From: Christensenellaceae bacterium OttesenSCG-928-K19
GTDB lineage: Bacteria; Bacillota; Clostridia; Christensenellales; Christensenellaceae
DNA: 61,061 nt
Assembly: GCA_030266015.1 (NCBI GenBank)
Contig: JAJDHD010000013.1
Coordinates: forward strand, 1-61,061
Direction of reading: 5' to 3'
This document shows positions 1 through 7,950 of the stretch, in pieces. The number at the start of each line of letters is the position of its first letter. Position 1 is the stretch's first letter. Below the pieces are notes generated by a model. That model ran no database searches. It saw nothing but the letters and a program-made list of their open reading frames with translations, and was not told the origin of the DNA. A program made the position numbers and the translations under genes.

Positions 1-1023
1 TATGCTGCGTGCCCGCGCCACATATTAAAGCACCAGCTAAAAAAAGCGGAAGAGCTTGGATATTCGCTCAACATTGGGCCGGAATGCGAATTCTTTTTGT
101 TCCACCGGGACGAAAACGGCAAACCCACCATAGAGACAAACGACGAAGGCGGCTATTTTGACCTTGCGCCGCTTGATACCGGCGGTGCCGCGCGGCGGGA
201 TATCTGCCTGGCGCTGGAGGAGATGGGCTTTGAAATAGAGGCCTCGCACCACGAGTGCGCGGCAGGGCAGCATGAGGTAGACTTCAAATATGGCGATGCG
301 CTTCGAATGGCAGATGATGTGATGACGTTTAAGATCGTAGTCAAGCGCGTAGCGCTAATGCACAACCTGCACGCTACTTTCATGCCCAAGCCGATTTATG
401 GCGTAGCGGGCAGTGGTATGCATATCAATATGTCACTGTGCACGCCAACGGGCAACGCGTTTTGCAGCAAGGAAGACAGCCTGGGGCTTTCCCGTCAGGC
501 ATATGGGTTTATGGCGGGGATACTGGAGCACGCAAGCGGCCTGTCCCTTTTAACAAACCCCACCGTTAACTCCTATAAACGCTTGGTGCCCGGCTATGAA
601 GCGCCATGTTACATTGCATGGTCGGCAAAAAACAGAAGCCCGCTGGTGCGCGTCCCCCATGCAAGCGGGTCGGCCACCAGGGTAGAGCTTCGGAATCCCG
701 ATTCCTCCGCCAACCCGTACCTTGCGTTCGCGGGCATACTCGCGGCAGGGCTGGAGGGCTTAACAGAAGGAAAAACGCCGCCCCCGCCTGTGGATAAAAA
801 CATCTATACACTGACAGACGAGGAAAAGATAAAGCATCGCATTAAGCGTATGCCACAGAATATGCTGGGTGCTATAGAAGAGTTTGCCGCCGACCCGCTG
901 ATGAAAGATGTGCTGGGGGAAAGCGCTTACCGAAAGTACCTAAAGGGCAAGGAAACAGAATGGTTTGATTATTCTACCCATGTGCATGAATGGGAGCGGG
1001 AGCGTTATCTGGCAAAATATTAA
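1..1023 (+). CDS. glnA: Glutamine synthetase type I, 5'-truncated by window edge
   Basis: Catalyses ATP-dependent condensation of glutamate and ammonia to glutamine in the cytosol. The reading frame is open from base 1, so the start lies upstream; 340 codons are present of the usual ~440, and only the N-terminal beta-grasp part is missing. Visible signatures in order: GPECEFFLF, FDLAPLDTGG followed by ARRD, the metal-binding segment ASHHECAAGQHEVDFKYGDA, GSGMHINMSL, and the C-terminal RVPHASGSATRVELRNPD block. The short length after these blocks fits the I-alpha class, which lacks the adenylylation loop. It ends in TAA and a strong hairpin terminator follows directly, so it is the last gene of its transcript. 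Confidence 0.95.
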   Translation, partial: YAACPRHILKHQLKKAEELGYSLNIGPECEFFLFHRDENGKPTIETNDEGGYFDLAPLDTGGAARRDICLALEEMGFEIEASHHECAAGQHEVDFKYGDALRMADDVMTFKIVVKRVALMHNLHATFMPKPIYGVAGSGMHINMSLCTPTGNAFCSKEDSLGLSRQAYGFMAGILEHASGLSLLTNPTVNSYKRLVPGYEAPCYIAWSAKNRSPLVRVPHASGSATRVELRNPDSSANPYLAFAGILAAGLEGLTEGKTPPPPVDKNIYTLTDEEKIKHRIKRMPQNMLGAIEEFAADPLMKDVLGESAYRKYLKGKETEWFDYSTHVHEWERERYLAKY

Positions 1024-1035
1024 TGAATATATAAG

Positions 1036-1066
1036 AAAGAGAGCATCCTATTGATGCTCTTTTTTT
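1036..1066 (+). terminator. Rho-independent terminator of glnA
   Basis: Seven-base-pair stem AGAGCAT / ATGCTCT (1040-1046 with 1054-1060), 7-nt loop, then six T residues, starting 17 bases after the glnA stop codon. Confidence 0.9.
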
Positions 1067-1241
1067 GTGGTAGGCTATCTTTATTCCGGCAAGCTGCCCT
1101 TTTTTTAAGCATATGGTCCACCCTCACCTCTCCCCGCAATTTCAAAGCACCCGCACAAGTAATATGACTAAGATAGAAGCCAAGCGCCCATGCAAAAGAA
1201 GCTGTGCGGAAACTTTTTAATAGCACGGAAAAATATGTATC

Positions 1242-1278
1242 GTTCAAAATATGTTCAAATTCAGTTCAATCTTTGAAC
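1242..1278 (+). promoter_or_regulatory. Three GTTCAA direct repeats with 11-bp period upstream of htrA
   Basis: GTTCAA occurs at 1242, 1253 and 1264, exactly one helical turn apart, followed by an inverted TTGAAC at 1273-1278. A plausible -10 (TAAGAT, 1291-1296) lies downstream with no good -35 element. OmpR-family response regulators (PhoP- or CssR-like) bind hexamer repeats with this 11-bp period, so the array probably recruits an activator to the protease promoter. The regulator itself is not in the window. The rest of 1067-1339 holds no gene. Confidence 0.6.
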
Positions 1279-1339
1279 ACATTAGTTGATTAAGATAAGA
1301 ATAAAGAAAGCAAACCTTTGATGGCAAAAGTGAGGGATT

Positions 1340-2656
1340 ATGATGTATTACAATTATAACAATAATTTTAACAGGGAAGAAAACGGGATGCCAAACCGGG
1401 AAGAGCCGCGCCCGGTGCGCTATGTAGGCAACACATACACCACGCCGCCGGGAGATGGAGGGCGAAAAAAGAAAAAAGGGAAAGGCCGTGTCGCAGCCCT
1501 ATTGGTCGCCGTTGCGGTAATCGCCGGCGCCGCGGGCGGAGGAGCCGGCTGGCTTGCGGCGGGCGGCAGAATAGATACTGCCACAATCGCGCAACAAGAG
1601 CAAGCAGAAAGCACCGCAGAGGGCATGGTGCAAATGGTCAGCAGCGAAGCAGAAAATGAGACGAAGCCCTCCACTGCGGCAGCATCCGGCGAAACAAATT
1701 CCGTGGCAACCGTCGCCGGGAAGGCAAGCGCATCCGTAGTAGAGATCACCACAGAATATATGACGACACAGCCTTTTGTGGGTGAGGCGGTTTCCGAGGG
1801 TGCGGGCAGCGGTGTAATCTTTAGTGAGGATGGATATATCATCACCAACAACCATGTGATAGACGGCGCCGCACAGATCACAGTCACGTTATCCGATGGA
1901 ACAGAATATGCCGCAGAGCTGATTGGCACAGATGCAAAGACTGACCTCGCCGTAATCAAGATCGAGGCAAGCGGGCTTCTGGCTGCGGAATTCGCGGATT
2001 CATCCGCGCTCACCGTGGGCGAGCTGGCGGTTGCAATAGGCAATCCGCTGGGCGAACTGGGCGGCACAGTAACAAGCGGCATTGTCAGCGCAGCAGAACG
2101 GGATATCACTATAGAAGGCGAGGCCATGACGCTCATCCAAACGTCCGCGGCGGTAAACCCGGGCAATTCGGGTGGCGGCCTCTTTAATGGGGAAGGCCAG
2201 TTGATTGGCATTGTAAACTCAAAACTGTCCGGAGAGAATATAGAAGGGCTTGCATTTGCCATCCCCTCTAACACGGTGCGGGAGATCATTGCCGAGATTA
2301 TTGAAAATGGGTATGTGACGGGCAGGCCACAGCTGGGCGTAGAGGTAATAGAAGTGGCAGACCAAAATACAGCCATGATGTACCGGCTAAATAATACGGG
2401 TGTGTATATTGCCATTACAGATAAATCGCTGAATGTACAGTCGGGCGACAGAATACTCAGCATTGACGGAGTTTCGGTTGCGTCTATGCAGGATGTCAGC
2501 GCGTTGATAGAAGAATATGCGGTTGGGGACACTGTCACCATGGTAGTGGAGCGAGGAGGTCAACAGGTGGAGGCGTCCATCACACTCACCGAGGAAAATA
2601 ACCTGCAAAGTAACCGGCAGGGTGCTTCGGGCAATATAAATACAACGTTGATCTAA
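1340..2656 (+). CDS. HtrA/DegP-type membrane-anchored serine protease with PDZ domain
   Basis: Quality-control protease that degrades misfolded proteins at the outer face of the membrane. Residues 1-50 are a hydrophilic cytoplasmic head ending in a Lys/Arg cluster (GRKKKKGKGR), residues ~51-73 form the single membrane helix, then a Ser/Thr/Glu-rich stalk leads to a trypsin-like domain. The catalytic triad is complete: His172 (TNNHVID), Asp202 (AKTDLAVI) and Ser277 (NPGNSGGG). A single PDZ domain occupies ~330-420 (RPQLGVEV, SGDRILSIDG). The 438-residue length is normal for Gram-positive HtrA. A second ATG at 1343 is better spaced from the GAGGG at 1332-1336 and may be the true start. Direct repeats upstream suggest stress-responsive control. 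Confidence 0.93.
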   Translation: MMYYNYNNNFNREENGMPNREEPRPVRYVGNTYTTPPGDGGRKKKKGKGRVAALLVAVAVIAGAAGGGAGWLAAGGRIDTATIAQQEQAESTAEGMVQMVSSEAENETKPSTAAASGETNSVATVAGKASASVVEITTEYMTTQPFVGEAVSEGAGSGVIFSEDGYIITNNHVIDGAAQITVTLSDGTEYAAELIGTDAKTDLAVIKIEASGLLAAEFADSSALTVGELAVAIGNPLGELGGTVTSGIVSAAERDITIEGEAMTLIQTSAAVNPGNSGGGLFNGEGQLIGIVNSKLSGENIEGLAFAIPSNTVREIIAEIIENGYVTGRPQLGVEVIEVADQNTAMMYRLNNTGVYIAITDKSLNVQSGDRILSIDGVSVASMQDVSALIEEYAVGDTVTMVVERGGQQVEASITLTEENNLQSNRQGASGNINTTLI

Positions 2657-2679
2657 CTCCCCGGTAAATTAAAACAACC

Positions 2680-2708
2680 AACCCCCAATGTATAAAGCCA
2701 TGGGGGTT
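2680..2708. terminator. Hairpin between convergent htrA and ABC ATPase genes
   Basis: Perfect 8-bp stem AACCCCCA / TGGGGGTT with a 13-nt loop. The T tract is poor (CTTTA), so it is a weak intrinsic terminator, but the position between converging genes supports the role. Confidence 0.55.
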
Positions 2709-2768
2709 CTTTACTGCTCCACAAGTTCTTTTCTTATGCTTAAATTTTATTCAACAGTATATTTTTTA

Positions 2769-4235
2769 TCAGCAATAATTCTGTATATGCGGCAGGTCTT
2801 CCTTTTGCACCTCCGCCACCAACACACCATCCTTCATCACCAGCGCACGGCTGCACATGCCAGATATTTCGTCCATATCCGAAGAGACTAAAATGATGCC
2901 CTTTCCGCTCATGGCAAGCTCGCTTATAATCACGTAAATCTCACTACGCGAAACGATATCAATCCCCTTTGTCGGCTGATCCAGCAACAGGATATCCGCA
3001 TTGGAAATGAGCGACCTGCCCACCAGCACCTTTTGCTGGTTGCCGCCCGAGAGAAAGCGGATCTCCTGATTGAGGCTGTTGAATTCCAGGTTCAGGTCAA
3101 TCGATTGGTCTATCACGTCTTTTGTTTCCTGTTTCAGGTCTATAAATATCCCTTTTTTAATGTTTTTCAAGGCAGTAATCGTCAGGTTTGCAGATATTCC
3201 CATATCCAGAAACAAGCCTTCCCGCATCCGGTTTTCACTGACAAACCCAAACCGATGTTCAAGAGCGTCCGATGAATTTTTAAATACAACCCTCTGGCCG
3301 GCAAGATAAACGTTGCCCGCCTTTTTTTCCATTTCACCGTAAATCGTCTTAATAAGCGCGCTCCGCCCGGAACCTGTTAGCCCGGTAATCCCCAGTATTT
3401 CCCCTTCATGTAGTGAGAAGCTGATGTTGCTCAGGCGTGGTTCCTCCACGCTAAGGCCGCTTACTTCCAGCAGCACCTTCTCGCCATGCGCCAAAACCGG
3501 CGGATAAAGGCGCAGCGTGTGGTTGCCGGAAATCAAATAGCACATGCGTTCGTATGTCATGGCTTTTGTTTCGCACACAGCAATACGTTTTCCATCACGT
3601 AGCACTGTCACTCGGTCACAAAGATCAAGCACCTCTTTTATATTATGTGTAATGTAAATAATCGAGCGCCCCTCTTGGCGCATCACCTGAATAAACTTTA
3701 CCAGGCAATCCTTTTCCTGCTGGGCAAGATTAATCATGGGCTCGTCCATAATAAAAATCCGCGCGTTACATGCATAGGCTTGCGCAAGCGCGACCATATA
3801 AACCTGGCTAATACTCAGCGTACTCATTTTTGCTTTTATATCCATGGGGTACCCCATGTTTTGAAACAGCGCCTCTGCCTGCGCGTATAGTTTTTTGTAG
3901 TGAATCATGCCCGCCCTGCCCCGGGGCAAGTTATCAATGAAAATATTTTCAGCGACGCTTAAATCCGGAAGGTAGCTTAATGCCTGATGGAAAGTATAAA
4001 TCCCTTTTTCCAGCGCTTCGCGCGGGTTGCGAAAGCGGATAGGCTGCAGGTCAAAAATAATCTCGCCGCTGTCCGGCGCCAATATCCCGGCAAGAATGTT
4101 CATCAATGTTGTCTTTCCTGCCCCGTTTAGCCCTACAAGCGCGTGAACCTCCGCCTCCTGCAGTTCAAAATCAACATTTTTCAGCACAGGAATATCAAAA
4201 AAAGATTTACTTATGTTTTTCATGCTTAATAACAT
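2769..4235 (-). CDS. Orphan CUT2 (RbsA/MglA-like) tandem-domain ABC ATPase, partly degenerate
   Basis: Sugar-type ABC ATPase with two fused nucleotide-binding domains, 488 residues, cytoplasmic face of the membrane. The start is taken at 4235 because AGGTGA sits five bases upstream; the frame stays open further upstream but would overlap the divergent regulator. Domain 1 has a good Walker A (GLNGAGKTT) and catalytic Glu (IMDEP), but its signature reads LSISQ rather than LSxGQ. Domain 2 has the GSGRS-type P-loop usual in this family and an intact LSGGNQQ, but its Walker B reads LLLDQP, with Gln in place of the catalytic Glu. One ATP site would thus be functional and one dead. No permease is adjacent on its strand. 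It is divergent from an AraC regulator with shared operator-like repeats, and may serve the permease-binding protein pair at 11.8-14.0 kb, which lacks an ATPase. Confidence 0.88.
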   Translation of the reverse strand: MLLSMKNISKSFFDIPVLKNVDFELQEAEVHALVGLNGAGKTTLMNILAGILAPDSGEIIFDLQPIRFRNPREALEKGIYTFHQALSYLPDLSVAENIFIDNLPRGRAGMIHYKKLYAQAEALFQNMGYPMDIKAKMSTLSISQVYMVALAQAYACNARIFIMDEPMINLAQQEKDCLVKFIQVMRQEGRSIIYITHNIKEVLDLCDRVTVLRDGKRIAVCETKAMTYERMCYLISGNHTLRLYPPVLAHGEKVLLEVSGLSVEEPRLSNISFSLHEGEILGITGLTGSGRSALIKTIYGEMEKKAGNVYLAGQRVVFKNSSDALEHRFGFVSENRMREGLFLDMGISANLTITALKNIKKGIFIDLKQETKDVIDQSIDLNLEFNSLNQEIRFLSGGNQQKVLVGRSLISNADILLLDQPTKGIDIVSRSEIYVIISELAMSGKGIILVSSDMDEISGMCSRALVMKDGVLVAEVQKEDLPHIQNYC

Positions 4236-4291
4236 TATAGTCACCTGTGCCCAGTCTAATGCAGGGTCTCTTTTGAAATATATTAACAAAC

Positions 4292-4320
4292 TTGCGGTAT
4301 CATTGCAAATTATTGCGGTT
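4292..4320. promoter_or_regulatory. TTGCGGT(A/T) direct repeats, probable AraC-family operator
   Basis: TTGCGGTAT at 4292-4300 and TTGCGGTT at 4313-4320 start exactly 21 bp apart (two helical turns), the typical spacing of AraC-family half-sites. They lie in the intergenic region between the AraC gene and the divergent ATPase gene, so one regulator could control both. The same octamer recurs before the transporter operon at 5315-5346. Confidence 0.6.
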
Positions 4321-4387
4321 GTCCACATAATGATTGCCAAAACCAAAAAAAAATAATACTATAACCAGTAAGCGGAGTGAACAATAT

Positions 4388-5206
4388 ATGAATTCTGGTC
4401 AGCACATTTTGGTGAAAACTCCCACCATAGCGTCTAAGATAGTAACCCTGCGCGAAAACGATTATTTACAAAAAGAACAGAGCAAAACAAGTATTATTAT
4501 GGTGGACAGCGGTGCCGCTTACGCAGTAATAAGCGGCATATCTTATTCGCTTGCCGTGGGCGACATCATTATTATTCCCCGGACAGAATACACACTCCAA
4601 CCCGCGAACCACAGCAACTCATCTGCTGTCGTTCTTACATTGGGGGGCTTTCAGTATTCGGGATTAGAAGAAAATCGGTGGCCGTTTTTTGAAAACGAGT
4701 CGCTCATTTTGTCGAGCGTATCAACAGAGCCCGTCATGACCACAATTAAGCAAATACACCGCGAGCTGGAAGACAAACAGGTGGGATATGAAACCTCATC
4801 GGCAAAGCTGGCGGAATACCTCTTTATATTAATCCAGCGTTATTGCTCGGACCCAAGCGAAGAAGAGGTTGAATCTACCACGCTACTTGCCGGCATCAAA
4901 GATTATATAGAAAAAAACTATGAAAAAAACATCACACTAAACAGCCTGTCTGAAGTGTTTTTTGTCAGTCCGTTCCACATTTCCCATTTGTTCAAAGAAA
5001 AATACAATATTTCTCCCATTCAATACCTGATTAAAACACGCATGAGGGTTGCGTCCACATTGCTTGCGCAAACAAAACACACTATTTTTGAAGTTTCCTG
5101 CATGGTAGGTTATCCAAACGCGAATTATTTCCATATGCTTTTCAAACGCTTTACGGGGATGAGCCCTGGAAAATACCGCAAAACCCATGCAAAAGACAAT
5201 GTATAG
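4388..5206 (+). CDS. AraC-family transcriptional regulator with cupin-like sensor domain
   Basis: DNA-binding regulator, 272 residues from the ATG at 4388, which has GGAG ten bases upstream; a start at 4334 is possible but has no SD and would overlap the divergent gene's upstream frame. The N-terminal ~150 residues look like an AraC-type cupin (GAAYAVISGISYSLAVGDII) for ligand binding. The C-terminal ~100 residues carry the two helix-turn-helix motifs: ITLNSLSEVFFVSPFHISHL and the second HTH with VSCMVGYPNANYF ending in FTGMSPGKYR. Its position between two ABC transporter units with shared TTGCGGT motifs suggests it is their local regulator and senses the transported solute or a metabolite of it; the inducer is unknown. 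Confidence 0.93.
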   Translation: MNSGQHILVKTPTIASKIVTLRENDYLQKEQSKTSIIMVDSGAAYAVISGISYSLAVGDIIIIPRTEYTLQPANHSNSSAVVLTLGGFQYSGLEENRWPFFENESLILSSVSTEPVMTTIKQIHRELEDKQVGYETSSAKLAEYLFILIQRYCSDPSEEEVESTTLLAGIKDYIEKNYEKNITLNSLSEVFFVSPFHISHLFKEKYNISPIQYLIKTRMRVASTLLAQTKHTIFEVSCMVGYPNANYFHMLFKRFTGMSPGKYRKTHAKDNV

Positions 5207-5241
5207 TCTCAGATCTTATGCAGTTGCCAATACCCTCCAAC

Positions 5242-5265
5242 ACCCCGGTTCTTCGGGGTTTTTTC
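5242..5265 (+). terminator. Rho-independent terminator of the AraC gene
   Basis: ACCCCG (5242-5247) pairs with CGGGGT (5254-5259) around a GTTCTT loop, followed by seven T residues. Confidence 0.85.
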
Positions 5266-5314
5266 TTTGCCTCCCATAATCCCCCCGCAAGAATGTTTAG
5301 TTTTTACCGCAAGT

Positions 5315-5346
5315 TTGTTCGTTGTTTCAAAAATGGAATTGCGGTA
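5315..5346 (+). promoter_or_regulatory. Inverted TACCGCAA / TTGCGGTA pair upstream of the CUT2 operon
   Basis: TACCGCAA (5315-5322) and TTGCGGTA (5339-5346) form an inverted pair starting 24 bp apart, and a third CCGCAA lies at 5285-5290. They carry the octamer seen in the AraC-ATPase intergenic region, about 100 bp upstream of the first operon gene. A weak -10-like CATAAA lies at about 5370, with no proper -35, which fits an activator-dependent promoter. Inferred binding site of the adjacent AraC protein. Confidence 0.55.
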
Positions 5347-5441
5347 ATTTTTAATAGTCCCAGACAATTCATAAATAGTTTTTTTATTTGCAGGCTCATT
5401 AAAATTTTTGATGTTTCACAAGTTGTAAGGAGGAAGTGTAT

Positions 5442-6956
5442 ATGTCGCAAAACAGTAATGTTTTTGTCGAAATGAACGGCATTACCAAAATCTTCCCGGG
5501 TGTAAAAGCCTTGGACGACGTATCGCTGACAGTCCGCAGGGGGGAAGTGTTGGCGCTTGTCGGCGAAAATGGTGCAGGCAAGTCTACGTTGATGAAGATT
5601 TTATCCGGGTTATACCATCCGGATGAAGGGGAGATCAAGATAGACGGGAAAGCCGTTCATATTACCGACCCAAAACGCGCTCAGGAGCTGGGCATCAGCA
5701 CCATTTTCCAGGAGCCGTCGCTCGCACCGCATTTAACAGCGGTACAAAACATCTATCTCGGGCGCGAGCTGACGAGGGGGAAAGGCATCCGGACTCTTGA
5801 CGAAAAACGTATGCTACAGGAAACGCAGGATCTTTATTCCAAATTCTTTTCTACATTGGGGGATGTACAGGTGCCGGTTAGCGAGCTTGGCGCGCTAAAA
5901 AACCGTGTTATCGAGATTGTGAAGGCGCTGTCCATTCAATGCTCACTCGTGATTATGGACGAGCCGACGGCAGCTCTTGCAGAGCACGAGCGGGAAGTAT
6001 TGTTTGATTTTGTAAAGATGCTGAAAGAACAAAACATCGCCGTTATCTACATCACGCATCACCTGCGTGAGCTTTTTGGACTGGTAGACCGAATCGTGGT
6101 CATGAGGGATGGCCAGTATGTTGCAGAGGTCACATCGGAAGAAACAGATGTTGATGACCTTGTATCCAAAATGGTAGGACGGCAGATTACAAATTATGTT
6201 GTAAAAGAAACCGTGCCTATCGGCGAGGAAATCTTAAATGTGACAAACCTCACACGCAAAGGTGTGATAGAAGATATTGCCTTGCATGTGCGCAAAGGGG
6301 AAATCGTGGGGCTTGCCGGGCTTGCCGGCGCCGGGCGTACCGAAACCGTACGCGCTATCGTGGGCGCCGATCCTATCGATTCGGGCGAAGTGGTAATGGA
6401 AGGCAAAAAGCTGCACATCAAAACGCCGCAGGACGCAATTGACGCGGGTATTGGTATGCTGCCGGAAAACCGCAAGCTGCAAGGCGCGCTCATAGATATG
6501 GATGTAAAGGACAATATTACACTCGCCAATCTGGATGAAGTGCTTGCGGGTAATTTTGTGTTGAAAAAGCCCAAGGAAGACAAGATAGCCAAAGAATATG
6601 TTGAGCGCCTGGGCGTAAAAACACCTTCCATTTTCCAGAAGGTACGCTCTCTTTCGGGTGGTAACCAGCAAAAGGTAATACTTGCAAAATGGCTGTTCAC
6701 CAACCCCAAGGTGCTGATCTTTGACGAGCCGACACAGGGTATCGACATCGGCGCAAAGCATGAAATCTATAACCTGATTGCAGACTTTGTTAAAAACGGT
6801 GGGGGCATATTGCTCGTATCATCCGAGCTGCCCGAGCTGATGGGTCTTGCCGACCGCATCTATGTAATGCACGAGGGGCGCATCGTCCACGAATTTACAC
6901 ATGAGGAAGCAACAGAAGAAAATATTACGCTTTACGCTTCGGGAGGGCATGAATGA
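5442..6956 (+). CDS. CUT2 sugar ABC transporter, tandem-domain ATP-binding protein
   Basis: Energizes uptake through the following permeases; 504 residues, two fused ABC domains, cytoplasmic. The ATG at 5442 is chosen over an in-frame GTG at 5436 because AAGGAGGA ends seven bases before it. Domain 1: Walker A GENGAGKST (~residues 42-50), Walker B LVIMDEPTAAL, and a degenerate signature (LGALKNR where LSxGQQQ is expected). Domain 2: GLAGAGRTE P-loop, LSGGNQQKVILAK and IFDEPTQGID, all normal for RbsA-type proteins. It overlaps the next gene by 4 bases (ATGA), so translation is coupled. First gene of an operon with two permeases, a binding protein and an M24 peptidase. The substrate cannot be deduced from the ATPase. 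Confidence 0.95.
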   Translation: MSQNSNVFVEMNGITKIFPGVKALDDVSLTVRRGEVLALVGENGAGKSTLMKILSGLYHPDEGEIKIDGKAVHITDPKRAQELGISTIFQEPSLAPHLTAVQNIYLGRELTRGKGIRTLDEKRMLQETQDLYSKFFSTLGDVQVPVSELGALKNRVIEIVKALSIQCSLVIMDEPTAALAEHEREVLFDFVKMLKEQNIAVIYITHHLRELFGLVDRIVVMRDGQYVAEVTSEETDVDDLVSKMVGRQITNYVVKETVPIGEEILNVTNLTRKGVIEDIALHVRKGEIVGLAGLAGAGRTETVRAIVGADPIDSGEVVMEGKKLHIKTPQDAIDAGIGMLPENRKLQGALIDMDVKDNITLANLDEVLAGNFVLKKPKEDKIAKEYVERLGVKTPSIFQKVRSLSGGNQQKVILAKWLFTNPKVLIFDEPTQGIDIGAKHEIYNLIADFVKNGGGILLVSSELPELMGLADRIYVMHEGRIVHEFTHEEATEENITLYASGGHE

Positions 6957-7933
6957 TGGCTACGGAAAAAGCATTAAAGGGCCGTCCATCGGTCCACAAG
7001 AAGAAGTTTGACGAGTTGGGGATTTTGATTGTCGCAATTGCTCTGTTTATCTTTCTTTCCATTGCGTCTCCCCATTTTCTAAAATTCACAAATATCCAGA
7101 ACCTGCTGTTGCAATCCGTTTTTGTAATGCTGGTGGGCTTTGGCATGACGTTTGTACTGACCATCGGCGGCATCGACCTCTCCGTTGGTTCCATCCTCGG
7201 TTTTTCCGGGGCGACCTGCGGCCTCATGATCATTGCCACGGGCAGTGCGGCGGCAGGCGTGCTGACTGGCCTTGTGACAGGCGTGGGGTTTGGTTTCTTA
7301 AACGGAATACTGATTACCAAGCTGAAAATAGCGCCGTTCCTTGTCACATTCGCCATGAACAGCGTGATTCGCGGCATTTTGCTTCTAACCTCATCTAACG
7401 GTTCGGTAAGCGGGTTTGGTATCGATGACTTCACCTGGCTTTCCCAGGGGTACGCAATTGGCCTGCCTGTGCCGGTTATCATCACAATTATTGTGTTTGT
7501 GATATTGCTGTTCCTGTTTAAATTCACCAGCTTTGGGCGGTATATCACAGCCATCGGCTCCAACAAACAGGCAGCATTTTTATCCGGTGTATCCACAAAC
7601 AGAATTACGGTAATCGTTTATATGCTGTCCGGGCTTATGGCGGCGCTCTCCGGCGTGCTACTGGCCGCTCGGATGTCCTCCGTGCCCTCCGAGCTTGGCG
7701 CAGGCTACGAGATGGACGCCATCGCGGCAGCCGTAATTGGCGGCACGAGCATGGCGGGCGGCAAAGGAAGCATTATAGGCGCTATCATCGGCGCTATGAT
7801 ATTGGGAATGATCTCAAACGGGCTTGACCTGCTCTCGGTAAACCAGTTTTACCGGCAGATTATCGTCGGCATCATCATTGTGGTGGCGGTCGCCCTTGAG
7901 AGGCTCACGTCCTTGAAAAGCGAAAAAGTCTGA
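6953..7933 (+). CDS. CUT2 ABC transporter permease (RbsC-like), first of three
   Basis: Integral membrane subunit, 326 residues, with roughly ten hydrophobic segments. The family hallmark FGMTFVLTIGGIDLSVGSILG lies near residues 62-82, and a second conserved block reads GTSMAGGKGSIIGAIIGA. GGGAGGG six bases upstream and the 4-base overlap with the ATPase gene support coupled expression; an in-frame ATG at 6956 is an alternative start. The next permease gene follows after 17 bases. Two dissimilar permeases in one operon suggest a heterodimeric channel rather than the RbsC homodimer. Confidence 0.93.
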   Translation: MMATEKALKGRPSVHKKKFDELGILIVAIALFIFLSIASPHFLKFTNIQNLLLQSVFVMLVGFGMTFVLTIGGIDLSVGSILGFSGATCGLMIIATGSAAAGVLTGLVTGVGFGFLNGILITKLKIAPFLVTFAMNSVIRGILLLTSSNGSVSGFGIDDFTWLSQGYAIGLPVPVIITIIVFVILLFLFKFTSFGRYITAIGSNKQAAFLSGVSTNRITVIVYMLSGLMAALSGVLLAARMSSVPSELGAGYEMDAIAAAVIGGTSMAGGKGSIIGAIIGAMILGMISNGLDLLSVNQFYRQIIVGIIIVVAVALERLTSLKSEKV

Positions 7934-7950
7934 GTAAAGGGGGAAAAACA

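Noticed and set aside
1420-2541. Long open frame (373 codons) antisense to htrA
   Set aside because: It mirrors the protease codons, has no SD or family match, and the plus-strand frame has a complete catalytic triad.
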